Notes under the pieces: generated by a model
Database searches by the model: none
The model's input: only the letters and a program-made list of their open reading frames with translations
What the model was told of the DNA's origin: nothing
Made by a program: the position numbers and the translations under genes
In this document: positions 36,199-45,448 of the stretch, piece after piece
Layout: every line of letters starts with the position of its first letter
How positions within the stretch are numbered: the stretch's first letter is position 1
From: Acidobacteriota bacterium
Lineage (GTDB): Bacteria > Acidobacteriota > Terriglobia > Acidiferrales > UBA7541
Length of the DNA: 64,000 nt
Direction of reading: 5' to 3'
Assembly: GCA_013289855.1 (NCBI GenBank)
Contig: JABCZD010000005.1
Coordinates: 310,001 to 374,000 of the forward strand

Positions 36199-37017
36199 AT
36201 GAACGAAGGAACGACGGCGTCGGCAGGGGCAGCGGCAAAGCGGAGCACGCATTTTGCGCCGCAGGGATTTACGAATATTTCGCCCTATATGCTGGCGCGC
36301 GGAGCTGGGCGCTTTATTGATTTTCTGAGTGCGGCGTTTGCGGGGCGGGAAAGGTTGCGTGTGCCGCGGCCGGATGGGTCGGTGATGCACGCGGAAGTGG
36401 GGGTGGGGAATTCGGTTATCGAGGTTGCGGATGCCAATGATGCGTATGCGGCGCGGACGATGACGATTCATTTGTATGTGGACGACGCGGATGCCACATA
36501 TGAGCGGGCGATGAAGGCCGGGGCGGAGTCGATGTACGCGGTGAGCGACCAGCCGTGGGGCGACCGGCAGGGCTGCGTGCGGGATCCGTTTGGAAATGTG
36601 TGGTACATCGCGATGGCAAAGGGGTGGACACCGGGACCGGAAGGATTGCGCAGCGTACAGCCGTATTTGCACCTGCACGACGCGCACAAAATGATTCCGT
36701 TTGCGCAGGAGGCGTTTGGGGCCGAGGCGTTGGGGGTGGCTAGCTCACCGGAGGGGAAAGTGCTGCACGCTACGATCAAGATCAGTTACGCGACAATTGA
36801 AATTGATGAGGCACATGGGGTGTTTCAGCCGATGCCCGGGTACTTCCACGTTTATTTTCCGGACGTGGACGCGGTGTATGAGGCGGCGGTGAAGGCGGGG
36901 GCGGTCTCCGTGGATGCGCCAGCGGATAAGCCGTACGGGGAACGGGCGGCGACGGTGCGGGATCCGTTTGGGAATACGTGGTTTTTGGCGACGTTCCTAG
37001 GGGAGACGGGCGCGTAG
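36199..37017 (+). CDS. Two-domain VOC (glyoxalase/bleomycin-resistance-like) protein
   Basis: 272 residues from the ATG at 36199, with AAGGAGAA nine bases upstream (36186-36193). Two tandem VOC half-domain pairs are visible: residues about 25-140 (FTNISPYMLARGAGRFIDFL to the RDPFGNVWYIA end) and about 155-270 (SVQPYLHLHDAHKMIPFAQE to VRDPFGNTWFLA). PhnB-like members of this superfamily often lack the metal ligands and act as binding or antibiotic-sequestering proteins. The second domain has the YATIEIDEAHG strand. Function is not predictable from context; the convergent neighbour is the ADOP permease. Confidence 0.85.
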   Translation: MNEGTTASAGAAAKRSTHFAPQGFTNISPYMLARGAGRFIDFLSAAFAGRERLRVPRPDGSVMHAEVGVGNSVIEVADANDAYAARTMTIHLYVDDADATYERAMKAGAESMYAVSDQPWGDRQGCVRDPFGNVWYIAMAKGWTPGPEGLRSVQPYLHLHDAHKMIPFAQEAFGAEALGVASSPEGKVLHATIKISYATIEIDEAHGVFQPMPGYFHVYFPDVDAVYEAAVKAGAVSVDAPADKPYGERAATVRDPFGNTWFLATFLGETGA

Positions 37018-37095
37018 AGCGGTTGCGGGAAAGTCAAAAGCCACAAAAGTCAAAGCATGGATCTGAAAACAAAAGTGCATATCTGAAAGACGGGA

Positions 37096-39762
37096 TTATT
37101 CGTAGCGTAGCGCGATCATGGGATCGACGCGAGTGGCGCGCCGCGCTGGGATGTAACAGGCCGCGAGCGCGACTAGCGTGAGTAAGACGGCCACGCCGGC
37201 AAGGGTTAGCGGATCGGCGGCGCTGATGCCAAAGAGGAGGCTGCGCAGAAGGCGCGCGAGGGCCAGTCCGCCGGCTACGCCGAACAATAACCCGAGGAAC
37301 GTCAGCTTTAGTCCGTCCGCGATTACCGAGCGGAGTATCTGGGCAAGATCGGCGCCGAGCGCGATGCGGAGTCCGAATTCGCGGGTGCGCTGGCTGACAG
37401 TGTAAGAAATGACGCCGTAGATTCCGATGGCGCCGAGCAACAAGGCGGTGAAACCGAAAAGTCCAAGCAGCAAAGTACGGAATCGTGGAGAGGCCACGGA
37501 GACTCCGATTACATCGTCCATGGTGCGAATTTTTGATACGGGTTGGTCCTTGTCAAGCGCCAGAATCAGTTCATGGACGGGCCGAGCGAGTGTGAGCGGG
37601 GCGGATGTGGTGCGGATGGTGAGAGTCATAGTGCCCCAATAGGGCGCTTGCGGATATGGCGTATAGACTTCCTCGACGGGCGCGTTATCGAGCGACAGGT
37701 GGCTGGCATGGCGCACGATGCCGACGATGTCGCCGGTCCATCCGCCAAATCCCAATTGCAGGCGTTTGCCCAGAGCGCTCTCGTTCGGGAACAGATTGCG
37801 CGCTACAACATCGTTGATGACGAGGACATGAGGGGAGTCCGCGCCGTCGCGCGGGTCAAAATAGCGTCCGTCTAAGAGCGGAAGCTGCATGGTTTCGAAG
37901 TAGCCGGGCATGACTATGTGGCAAGACGGATTGGCGTACTCGTTGGGCAGCTTGGCACGCCCTTCCATCTCCATGTTGTAGCTTTCGATCTGCCCCGCCA
38001 AGGGTAAGTGTCCGATGGCTCCGGCGGAGAGAACTTCGGGAAGGGCGCGGATGCGCTCCAGAAGCAGACTGAAGAAAGCGGCTTTCTGTGGGTCCGGATA
38101 ACGAGCGTCGGGAAGAGACAGCTCCATGGTTAAGAGATGGTCCGGTCTAAAACCCGGTTCCACCTGTTGCAAGCGGACGAAACTGCGGAGCATGAGGCCG
38201 GTGCCGATCAGCAGGATCACCGCCAAGGCAACCTCGGAAATGATCAGAACGCTGCGCAAACGATTGCGGCCGCTGCCTTCGGTTCCACGAGCGCCTTCCT
38301 TGAGAGACTCGGATACATTGGCTCTGGAACCCTGGAATGCGGGTGCTAGTCCGAAGAGTAAGCCGGTGGCCACCGAAGTGAGCGCGGTAAAGAGCAGGGC
38401 AGGTCCATCCATATGAACGTCCGCGGCGCGGGGGAAATTATCGGGAAGGGTGAGTTTGAGGAGGTTGATTCCGCGCGCCGCGATGAGCACGCCGACTAAG
38501 CCGCCGGCCATGGCCAGGGTGAGACTCTCCGTGACGAGCTGGCGAAGGAGGCGGACGCGAGTGCCTCCGAGCGCGGTGCGAATGGCGACCTCACGACGCC
38601 GCGAACTGGCGCGCGCCAACAGTAGATTGGCTACGTTGGAACAAGCAATGAGGAGTACGAACGCGACCGCTCCGAAAAGGACGAGCAGAACCGGGCCAAA
38701 GCTACCTACGACCTGCGAGCGTAAAGGAACAAGGTTGACGTCCGAACCGATGTAGTCCTGGGGATATTCTTTGACGAGTTGGTCCTCGATGGAATCCATG
38801 TCCGTCTGCGCCTGACTCAATGTGACACCGGGTTTTAGGCGGCCGATTACTTCGAGGTAATGCGAGGAGCGCGCTGCCCAAGCCTTGGGAGGGAGAGCCA
38901 GCGGCACCCATAATTGCGCGGGCGGGGCGGTGAAAATATTCAGGACCGTTCCGGTGTCGCCGGGGAACTGGAAGCCCGGAGGCATTACACCGACGACGGT
39001 GAAATTGGCGCCGTCGAGAGAAATGGATTTTTCCAGGATCGCGGGATCGGCGTTGAAGCGACGATGCCACAATTTGTAACTGAGGAGCACCACGCGGTTC
39101 TGACCCAACTGATCTTCTTGCGGCGAAAACGTTCGGCCGAGTACCGGTGCGATGCCAAGCAGTTCGAAGAGGCCGGGAGAGACGGCGGTGCCGTCCACTC
39201 GCTCGGGGCTGCTGCCACCGGACAGATTAAAGGTTTGCGAGGCGTCGAACGCCGCCATGCCTTGAAAGACGCGATTGTGGTCTTGCCAATCGCGAAAGTT
39301 ACCAGCCGCCGGTGGGTTTTGTTCGTAACCCATTTTGGCGTTGCGCTCCCAGAGAGTGTAGAGGCGTCCAGAATCGTGGAACGGCAGGGGTCGCAGGACG
39401 ACGCCGTAGACCATGCTAAACATGATGGTGTTGGCGCCGATGCCGAGAGCCAGGGTGAGGATGGCGACGGTGGTGAAGCCGGGATGGTTGCGCAGCTGGC
39501 GAAGGCCGTAGCGAATATCGGAGAGTACGGAGTTCAGCCAGTTGCCGAGGCGCTGTTCACGGACTTGCTCTTTCACTTGTTCGATGCCGCCGAGTTCGAT
39601 GCGCGCGGCGCGTTGTGCTTCGGGTAGAGGCATGCCTGCGCGGAGGTTTTCGTCGATCAGCAGGGCGAGGTGGGACTGGACTTCGTGGTCAAGCTCAGCG
39701 TCTGCGCGATGAAAACGGAAGAGATTGCGCAGGAAATTTTTGGCTTTCACATGAAGCGGCAT
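37096..39762 (-). CDS. ADOP-type ABC permease (MacB/FtsX-like, duplicated)
   Basis: 888 residues from the ATG at 39762 (GAGGTG upstream). Residues 1-90 form the ADOP N-terminal domain (DAELDHEVQSHLALLIDENL, AARIELGGIEQVKEQVRE). Then come MacB-like parts: [20 protein letters not shown] (helix 1), an extracytoplasmic domain of about 230 residues, three FtsX helices ([26 protein letters not shown]), a second soluble domain, and the final FtsX block ending YIPARRATRVDPMIALRYE. This family, amplified in Acidobacteriota, lacks its own ATPase gene nearby; its substrate is unknown. It is cotranscribed with the PadR regulator, whose stop is 14 bases upstream. Confidence 0.93.
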   Translation of the reverse strand: MPLHVKAKNFLRNLFRFHRADAELDHEVQSHLALLIDENLRAGMPLPEAQRAARIELGGIEQVKEQVREQRLGNWLNSVLSDIRYGLRQLRNHPGFTTVAILTLALGIGANTIMFSMVYGVVLRPLPFHDSGRLYTLWERNAKMGYEQNPPAAGNFRDWQDHNRVFQGMAAFDASQTFNLSGGSSPERVDGTAVSPGLFELLGIAPVLGRTFSPQEDQLGQNRVVLLSYKLWHRRFNADPAILEKSISLDGANFTVVGVMPPGFQFPGDTGTVLNIFTAPPAQLWVPLALPPKAWAARSSHYLEVIGRLKPGVTLSQAQTDMDSIEDQLVKEYPQDYIGSDVNLVPLRSQVVGSFGPVLLVLFGAVAFVLLIACSNVANLLLARASSRRREVAIRTALGGTRVRLLRQLVTESLTLAMAGGLVGVLIAARGINLLKLTLPDNFPRAADVHMDGPALLFTALTSVATGLLFGLAPAFQGSRANVSESLKEGARGTEGSGRNRLRSVLIISEVALAVILLIGTGLMLRSFVRLQQVEPGFRPDHLLTMELSLPDARYPDPQKAAFFSLLLERIRALPEVLSAGAIGHLPLAGQIESYNMEMEGRAKLPNEYANPSCHIVMPGYFETMQLPLLDGRYFDPRDGADSPHVLVINDVVARNLFPNESALGKRLQLGFGGWTGDIVGIVRHASHLSLDNAPVEEVYTPYPQAPYWGTMTLTIRTTSAPLTLARPVHELILALDKDQPVSKIRTMDDVIGVSVASPRFRTLLLGLFGFTALLLGAIGIYGVISYTVSQRTREFGLRIALGADLAQILRSVIADGLKLTFLGLLFGVAGGLALARLLRSLLFGISAADPLTLAGVAVLLTLVALAACYIPARRATRVDPMIALRYE

Positions 39763-39776
39763 GATGGAACACCTCG

Positions 39777-40109
39777 TTACGAAGCTTGCAGGGCTTGCGC
39801 GATGGCCAGGGAGATGCGGCTCCAGCGCTTGGTTTCGGCGGCGAGTTGCTTTTGTCCGGCTTTGGTCAGACGGTAGTATTTCGCGCGACGGTTGTTTTCG
39901 GAGTCTCCCCAGAACGAAGAGATCCAGCCTTCTTCCTCCATGCGGTGCAGGCAAGGAAAAAGCGAGCCCGGTTTTACGGCGAAGGTGCCACGGGTGATTT
40001 GTTGGATTCTGCGGGAGACGCCCAGGCCGTGCATTTCGCCGGCAACCAGGGATTTGAGGATGAGCATGTCCAGGGTGCCTTGCAGAAGGGTGGTGGGGGC
40101 GGGACTCAA
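39777..40109 (-). CDS. PadR-family transcriptional regulator, ADOP-associated
   Basis: 110 residues, TTG start at 40109 with AGGAGA (on the minus strand, 40117-40122) seven bases upstream. The winged helix is complete: LLQGTLDMLILKSLVAGEMHG at the N-terminus, FAVKPGSLFPCLHRMEEEGW for the recognition helix, and the wing FWGDSENNRRAKYYRLTKAG. The C-terminal helix mediates dimerisation. It directly precedes the ADOP permease gene in one operon, the usual arrangement in Acidobacteriota, and probably represses it. Two 19-base palindromes at its start are the likely operators. Confidence 0.93.
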   Translation of the reverse strand: MSPAPTTLLQGTLDMLILKSLVAGEMHGLGVSRRIQQITRGTFAVKPGSLFPCLHRMEEEGWISSFWGDSENNRRAKYYRLTKAGQKQLAAETKRWSRISLAIAQALQAS

Positions 40110-40118
40110 AAGTGGTCT

Positions 40119-40137
40119 CCTATTGATGTTCTATAGG
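40119..40137 (-). promoter_or_regulatory. PadR operator candidate 1, overlapping the ribosome binding site
   Basis: CCTATTGA-TGT-TCTATAGG: an inverted repeat of eight bases per arm (one mismatch) around a three-base centre. It overlaps the Shine-Dalgarno bases of padR, so bound PadR would block both transcription and initiation. It pairs with operator 2, centre to centre 34 bases. Confidence 0.7.
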
Positions 40138-40152
40138 AAGGATAGTGGGTTA

Positions 40153-40171
40153 CCTATAGAGTGTCAATAGG
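40153..40171 (+). promoter_or_regulatory. PadR operator candidate 2
   Basis: CCTATAGA-GTG-TCAATAGG, matching the consensus CCTATWGA-N3-TCWATAGG of operator 1 (16 of 19 bases shared with its reverse complement). Both sites are followed by AAGGAT on the plus strand. The spacing puts them about three helical turns apart. Confidence 0.7.
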
Positions 40172-40271
40172 AAGGATTTGGGCCTGCGTATTAGGTGGCG
40201 GAATAGACATAGCCACGATTTGAAGAAGGCGACCGCCTCCCCGGCAAGCCGGGGCGGGCAGAAGGCGGCCG

Positions 40272-43010
40272 CTAAAGCTGCTTTACTGCGGATTCCAGGT
40301 GACTGGTGATTTGTTCGGGAGGAGTGTTGGCGGGGAAGATGATGGGGGCGCCGATGCGGAGGGTGATTTCACCGAGGCGGGCTAGGCGGCGGTGGGCCTG
40401 TTTCATTTGCGCTACGCCGTCGAGGCGCATGGGGATTATGGGCAGGCGGAGGTTTTCTGCCAGGAGGCCGATGCCGGGTTGGAATTTGGCCATGCGGCCG
40501 TCGGGGGTGTCGTTGGTCACGCCTTCGGGGAAAATCAGCAGGCTGTAACGGCGGTCGGCGGATTCGCCGGCAAATTGGAAGCTTTCACGGAAGCCGGAAA
40601 ATTGCGGGAGCGGGAAAACGTTGAAGAGCGTGGTGACCAGCCAGTAATTCACGTGATAGAGCGCGCGCTTGAGTACGAACCAGTCGCGCGGGGGATGGCG
40701 CATTTCTTGCAGCGTTTCGCCGCCCATGGCGGTGGCCAGGTGGTGGCGGAATCTTGCGGGCAGGGCTAGGAGGATCAGGCCGATGTCGGCGCGGCGGGTG
40801 ATGTGATTGGAAATGATTAACGCGGGGCCTTTTAGATTGGCTAGATTTTCGCGGCCGATGATTTTGGGATGCGCCAGGATTTGTGTGGCGGGCCAGACTA
40901 GCGCGTAGTAGATCAGCAGGCGGAGGAGGCGGATGGGTTCGCGTTGCGCCCAGCGCGGGTAGGAATGTTCGGTGCGCTGCGCTTGTGGTTGGGCGAGCAG
41001 GTGCTGGATGTCGGCCACAGTTTTGGCTTGGGCGAAGGCAGTTTCGCTGAGTTCCACGTGGAACTGGGATTCTAGGGTGGAGAGGAGTTCTACGCGGTCT
41101 AGTGAGGAGAGATTTAGATTTTGTTCCAGGTGGGCGTGGGGAGCGGAAGAGAAGCGGGTTAGGAGTTGGGTTAGCGCTGGGTTCGGTGAAGACAAGGACA
41201 CCGGCAAAGACAACGACACCGGCAAAGACAACGACACCGGCGAAGACAAAGGCTCCGATCGGGAGATCGGCGTTCCCAGGTTAGCGGCGAGGATTTCAGT
41301 GGCGCGGGCGGCGATTTGGGATTGGCGGGGTTTTCCGGTGCTGGTGCGGGGGAAGTCGGGGTCCGGCCAGATTACGTGGAGGCGGATTTGTTGGAAGTCG
41401 GCGAGGGTGGCGTTGGCGGCGGCGATGGCTTGAGTTGCGGCTTTGTTGGGATTTGTTTCGGTGGGCTTGAGGAGTAGCACTGCGCATGGCTCGGCGTTTT
41501 CTTGCGCTGCGGCGGCGGATTGGCGTTCGAATGAGATGACTACGCAGTCGCTGATTCGCGGCTGTTTGCGGAGGGCGGCTTCTAGGTCGTCCGGGTAAAT
41601 GTTTAGGCCGGCGCTGGTGACGATTACGTTTTTTTTGCGGCCGCGGAAGCGGAGGTTGCCGGAGGCATCTAGCTCGCCGAGGTCACCGGTGCGGAGCCAC
41701 CCGCCTTCGCGCGAAACCGGCGCTTCGGCGGACGAGCCCGCCTCATTGCTCGCCTCGCTGCCCATAGCAATTAGCGATGGACCGCAGTCCGCTGAAGCGC
41801 TGGGGTTGCGCGAAGGCGGATGCCAGTAGCCGCTCGACACATTTTCTCCGCGGATTAGGATTTCGCCGTCTTCGGCTAGGCGGAATTGGCGGCCTGGTAG
41901 GATTTTCCCGATGCTGCCTTGGGTGGCCCGGAACGGGTGATTCAGGCTGATCAGCGAGGCGGTTTCGGTCATGCCGTAACCTTGGACGACTGCGTAGCCG
42001 AGGCGCTTGAAAAAATCTTCGGTGTCGCTGGATAGCGCTGCGCCGCCGCAGATGAAAGCCCAGAATTTCCAGCCGAAATTGTTGTGGATGCGCCGGAAAA
42101 TCCAGGCGCGGCGGAGGAACTTTTTTGTGGCGGCGTGCGCGAGGGTTTCAGCGAAAGAATTGTCTTCGCCGCGCTCTAAGCCATTGCGGAGGAGATCGAG
42201 GATGCGCGGGACGGCTACCAGGGCGGTGGCGCGCTCGTGCTTGATGGTGTGGAGGATGTCGCGAAGATTGCTTGAGGATTCGAAAACTACTGTGGCGCCC
42301 AGCAGTGGCGGGACGAAAAGGGTCATAAACTGACCGAAGACGTGGCTCAGCGGGACCAGGCTTACAAAGCGCAGGGGGTGGAACAAGCGTTCGTATTTGC
42401 GGTAGGGATCGATGCCCTTTTCCAGCGGTTCGAGGTTGGCGAGGAAATTTCCGTGGGTCAGCAGGACGCCGCGCGGCTCGGCGGTGGTGCCGGAGGTGAA
42501 GAGGATTTGCGCCAGGTGGGCGCGGGTGATGGGTTCGTCGGACAGGGATTGGTGCCACGGGATGTTTTTGGTGGCGGCTCGTTTTTTTGTGGCTGCGAAT
42601 GCTTCAGCTTCGGCAGTGGAGGCTAAATCCGACAGGTTAATGGTGGGGGCTTCGGTGGCGAGAGGCTGATGGGACGTGGTGGAGACGATTAGTTTAACGG
42701 CAGCTTGCACGGCCACGCGTTGAGCAAATTCCGGCGCGGCGGCATCGTCCATGGGGACGACTACCGCGCCGCGGAGGAGGCAGCCCCAGAAGGCCACTAG
42801 CCATTCGGCGGAGTTGGGCGCCCACAGCAGGATGTGATCGCCGGTGCGGATGCTGCGGGATTTCAGGTCGAGCGCGAAATTGGCCGCTTGCTGCAGCAGT
42901 TTTTGGTAAGTATACGATTCGCGGCGGTAGCCGCGGTGCTGGACGATGGCGACGTCGCGCGCGTAGGTTTCATAGTCCGCTAGAAGAGTTAGGAGGTTTT
43001 CGCGGGGCAT
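40272..43010 (-). CDS. AMP-dependent ligase, acyl-carrier and PlsC-type acyltransferase fusion
   Basis: 912 residues in three parts. 1-about 570: acyl/AMP ligase with FTSGTTAEPRG (171-181), QGYGMTETASL, the LRTGDLGELD hinge and a lysine in TSTGKPRQ near the C-terminus. About 600-665: an acyl-carrier-like helical domain with serine motif NLSSLDRVELL. About 690-912: lysophospholipid acyltransferase (PlsC) with ISNHITRRADIGL and LIFPEGVTND. In the first acyltransferase motif His and Asp are separated by five residues, not the usual four. The layout suggests that a fatty acid is activated, held on the carrier and transferred to a lysolipid by one chain (compare bacterial Aas). A repeat-derived linker sits before the carrier. 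Confidence 0.9.
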   Translation of the reverse strand: MPRENLLTLLADYETYARDVAIVQHRGYRRESYTYQKLLQQAANFALDLKSRSIRTGDHILLWAPNSAEWLVAFWGCLLRGAVVVPMDDAAAPEFAQRVAVQAAVKLIVSTTSHQPLATEAPTINLSDLASTAEAEAFAATKKRAATKNIPWHQSLSDEPITRAHLAQILFTSGTTAEPRGVLLTHGNFLANLEPLEKGIDPYRKYERLFHPLRFVSLVPLSHVFGQFMTLFVPPLLGATVVFESSSNLRDILHTIKHERATALVAVPRILDLLRNGLERGEDNSFAETLAHAATKKFLRRAWIFRRIHNNFGWKFWAFICGGAALSSDTEDFFKRLGYAVVQGYGMTETASLISLNHPFRATQGSIGKILPGRQFRLAEDGEILIRGENVSSGYWHPPSRNPSASADCGPSLIAMGSEASNEAGSSAEAPVSREGGWLRTGDLGELDASGNLRFRGRKKNVIVTSAGLNIYPDDLEAALRKQPRISDCVVISFERQSAAAAQENAEPCAVLLLKPTETNPNKAATQAIAAANATLADFQQIRLHVIWPDPDFPRTSTGKPRQSQIAARATEILAANLGTPISRSEPLSSPVSLSLPVSLSLPVSLSSPNPALTQLLTRFSSAPHAHLEQNLNLSSLDRVELLSTLESQFHVELSETAFAQAKTVADIQHLLAQPQAQRTEHSYPRWAQREPIRLLRLLIYYALVWPATQILAHPKIIGRENLANLKGPALIISNHITRRADIGLILLALPARFRHHLATAMGGETLQEMRHPPRDWFVLKRALYHVNYWLVTTLFNVFPLPQFSGFRESFQFAGESADRRYSLLIFPEGVTNDTPDGRMAKFQPGIGLLAENLRLPIIPMRLDGVAQMKQAHRRLARLGEITLRIGAPIIFPANTPPEQITSHLESAVKQL
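41188..41259 (-). repeat. In-frame 18-base minisatellite in the ligase-carrier linker
   Basis: Units of about AAAGACAACGACACCGGC on the plus strand: 41188-41205 (two differences), 41206-41223, 41224-41241 (identical) and a degenerate fourth to 41259. They encode SLPVSL-type hexapeptides. Because 18 is a multiple of three, copy number can change without breaking the enzyme. Confidence 0.85.
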
Positions 43011-43082
43011 GTTGGTGGTAGCTTGACAGCTCTCCGGACGGCTTTGATTGTACGCCGGGCGGTTAGGCCTGGGCGGAAAGAT

Positions 43083-43112
43083 GCCGCCCTGAAGGGCGGC
43101 GCGTTACGAACG
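43083..43112 (+). repeat. REP-like hairpin upstream of hpnH
   Basis: GCCGCCC-TGAA-GGGCGGC (43083-43100) followed by GCGTTACGAA. Same plan as 8593 and 61935. Confidence 0.6.
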
Positions 43113-43292
43113 CTGAGCGGTTGCGCATGGCGTTTGTTAGGGCACGGGGGTTGCCATTTGCGAATGCGCGATGCCAGCCGCGAAAAGCTTGGCGACGGAT
43201 TTTAGGAATGTCGGTTACAATGGTAAGGCGTGGGATGGGTGTGGCTGACGGCTCTTCTCCGCGCAATTTGGGGATTTCACAGGAATAAACGG

Positions 43293-44435
43293 ATGCCGGT
43301 ACCGATTTCACAGGCGTTTACGGTTGCGACCTATGTGCTGAAACAGAAGCTGATGGGGCGCAAGCGTTACCCTTTCGTGCTGATGCTGGAGCCGCTGTTC
43401 CGGTGCAACCTGGCGTGCGCGGGATGCGGCAAGATTCAGTATCCGGCGCATATTTTAAAGCAGGAATTGTCGCCGGAAGAGTGCTTCAAGGCCGTGGACG
43501 AGTGCGGTACGCCGATGGTCTCGATTCCTGGCGGCGAGCCGCTGATGCACTCGCAGATCGACAGGATTGTGGAAGGTTTGGTAGCGCGGAAGAAATACAT
43601 TTATTTGTGCACGAATGCGTTGCTACTGAAAGAAAAACTGGACCTCTTTAAGCCGAGCAAGTATCTGACGTTCTCCGTACACATGGATGGGCAAAAAGAG
43701 CACCACGATTTTTCCGTGTGCCGCGAAGGCGGATACGAACTGGCCATCGAAGGCATCCGCGAGGCGGTGAAGCGCGGTTTTCGCGTGACCACGAACACGA
43801 CTTTGTTTGATGGCGCCGATCCCAAGAGCGTGCGGGCATTTTTTGACGAGATGATGGATTTGGGCGTCGAAGGCATGATGCTTTCGCCGGGGTATTCGTA
43901 CGATAAGGCGCCGGATCAAAAGCATTTCTTGGGCCGCGCGCGCATCCGGCGGTTGTTCCGCGCGATTCTGGCGAATCGCAAGAAGAGCTGGCAATTCAAC
44001 CAATCGCCGTTGTTTCTGGAATTTCTGATGGGCAAGCAGAATTACAAGTGCACGCCGTGGGGTATGCCGACGTACAACATTTTCGGATGGCAGAAGCCCT
44101 GCTACCTGCTGCAGGACGGCTACGCAGATACATTTAAAGAACTGCTGGAAACCACGGAGTGGCAGAACTACGGCACGGAATCCGGCAATGCCAAGTGCGC
44201 GAATTGCATGGTGCATAGCGGGTATGAAGCGTCCGCGGTGGACTACACGTTTAGCGGGATTGGTGGTCTGTGGACCACGGTGAAGGCGATGTTTGCGGGG
44301 ACGTATGAAGATGCCGAAGCGCTATCAATGTTGAACGAGCCGGCCAAGCCGGTGCATTCCTACAATCCGCTAATTCAGATCCAAGAGAATAATGTGGTGG
44401 CGGGCGGTGCGCAGATGGAAGAGACGCACGCATGA
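43293..44435 (+). CDS. hpnH: Adenosyl-hopene transferase HpnH (radical SAM)
   Basis: 380 residues from the ATG at 43293 (AGGA nine bases upstream). HpnH joins the adenosyl moiety of SAM to diploptene (hopene), the first step from C30 to C35 side-chain hopanoids. The radical-SAM cluster motif is C38-x3-C42-x2-C45 ([11 protein letters not shown]). Other HpnH hallmarks are [22 protein letters not shown], the [15 protein letters not shown] segment, and C-terminal [16 protein letters not shown] with further cysteines. Length and order match the family. A coupled unknown gene follows. No squalene-hopene cyclase or other hpn gene is in the window. Confidence 0.95.
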   Translation: MPVPISQAFTVATYVLKQKLMGRKRYPFVLMLEPLFRCNLACAGCGKIQYPAHILKQELSPEECFKAVDECGTPMVSIPGGEPLMHSQIDRIVEGLVARKKYIYLCTNALLLKEKLDLFKPSKYLTFSVHMDGQKEHHDFSVCREGGYELAIEGIREAVKRGFRVTTNTTLFDGADPKSVRAFFDEMMDLGVEGMMLSPGYSYDKAPDQKHFLGRARIRRLFRAILANRKKSWQFNQSPLFLEFLMGKQNYKCTPWGMPTYNIFGWQKPCYLLQDGYADTFKELLETTEWQNYGTESGNAKCANCMVHSGYEASAVDYTFSGIGGLWTTVKAMFAGTYEDAEALSMLNEPAKPVHSYNPLIQIQENNVVAGGAQMEETHA

Positions 44436-44884
44436 GCGCACCGAGTCATGCCGAGCGTCAGGGCCAGGCTGGACCGGTAGTCGAACTAGATCCCGAAAAG
44501 CTGGAAGTCTCCCCGGGTTTTGCGCATGCCAGCGTTCAGGGCTGGGTTCCGGAGCTAGCCTCCGATGAAGATGTACGCCAAGCGCTGGAGGCGGCGTTCG
44601 ATTATCGCGGCGATGTGACCATAACTGGCAAGGATGGCGCGGTCACCGAGGGCTACATTTTCGATCGCGTGAGCGGCGCGACGTTGCAGACGAGTTTTGT
44701 ACGCGTAATGCCCAGCAGTGGCGCGGCGCGGAAGAAGCTCGCGTATGGCGACATCGCAGCGCTGGCGTTTACCGGGCGCGACACGGCGGCGGGAAAGAGC
44801 TGGGAAGCCTGGGTCCGTAAGTACTGGGAAAAGAAGGGCGTAGGCGAGGCGACACCGACGCTGGAGCCGGAACCCATCGAGTAG
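44432..44884 (+). CDS. Conserved-looking unknown protein, translationally coupled to hpnH
   Basis: 150 residues, ATG overlapping the hpnH stop (ATGA, 44432-44435), so translation is coupled. Not recognised. Residues 1-25 are polar. The core holds an alternation of charged helices and short strands ([66 protein letters not shown]). No signal peptide or membrane segment is visible, so it is probably cytoplasmic and may be an accessory of HpnH or of hopanoid synthesis. That role is inferred from the coupling alone. The end is a low-complexity acidic tail. Confidence 0.75.
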   Translation: MSAPSHAERQGQAGPVVELDPEKLEVSPGFAHASVQGWVPELASDEDVRQALEAAFDYRGDVTITGKDGAVTEGYIFDRVSGATLQTSFVRVMPSSGAARKKLAYGDIAALAFTGRDTAAGKSWEAWVRKYWEKKGVGEATPTLEPEPIE

Positions 44885-45237
44885 CATTAAAAGGGTTTAA
44901 ACGGGCAGTACCACGCGTGTTACTGGTCCCTCCTTGCAGCAGCAAGTCATTTACTGTCAATATGTTGGAGTGCATTTGGCGTCGCGCACCGGTGCGCCTT
45001 TGGCATGGACAAAAGCCCCTTTTTATAGTACTATTTTCCATAGCGTTTGTTGCTCTTGTATTACCTCTTGCTGGCGGAAACAGCGGTGCAGCTTGTTTTT
45101 CGCTGCTCTGATTTTTGCGGGCGACTGGGAGTGACGGAGCCTGTGGGATCTAGCTATTGACCGCCTTGCGGTCAATTCGAGGAGATTCGGCAGGAAACGG
45201 GTCAAGGCGGCAAAGCAATTCAATTCGAGGTTGTAAC
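44885..45237. other. Intergenic region and long leader of the cold-shock gene
   Basis: 353 bases. Contains TATAGTACTAT (palindromic, near 45028), GCGCACCGGTGCGC (palindrome, near 44984-44997) and a leader hairpin TTGACCGC-CTT-GCGGTCAA (45157-45175). The direct repeat CAATTCGAGG (45173-45182 and 45221-45230) carries the second of two GAGG sites, the one used by csp. A long structured leader is usual for cold-shock genes. Confidence 0.5.
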
Positions 45238-45441
45238 GTGAAGGAACAAGGAACAGTGAAGTGGTTTAACGCGTCGAAAGGTTTCGGCTTCATTCAACGC
45301 CAGACCGGAGAAGACGTATTCGTGCATTTTTCGGCGATCACCATGGAAGGTTACAAGTCGCTGAACGAAGGGCAAGCGGTGGAATTTGAAGTGAAAAAAG
45401 GCCCCAAAGGATTGCAGGCAGAGAACGTAACGGGTATCTAG
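45238..45441 (+). CDS. Cold-shock protein, CspA family
   Basis: 67 residues from the GTG at 45238, with GAGG (45227-45230) eight bases upstream. A single cold-shock domain: [15 protein letters not shown] carries the RNP1 motif (KGFGFI) and DVFVHFSAI the RNP2 motif, with [14 protein letters not shown] closing the OB fold. It is an RNA chaperone that binds single-stranded nucleic acid. The long leader with a hairpin upstream suggests post-transcriptional control as in E. coli cspA. The small gene at 45566 lies on the same strand behind a strong hairpin. Confidence 0.95.
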   Translation: MKEQGTVKWFNASKGFGFIQRQTGEDVFVHFSAITMEGYKSLNEGQAVEFEVKKGPKGLQAENVTGI

Positions 45442-45448
45442 CTGGACC

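Noticed and set aside
41188..41259. Tandem repeat first considered as a CRISPR-like array
   Set aside because: Units are contiguous, 18 bases, in frame inside a gene and have no spacers.
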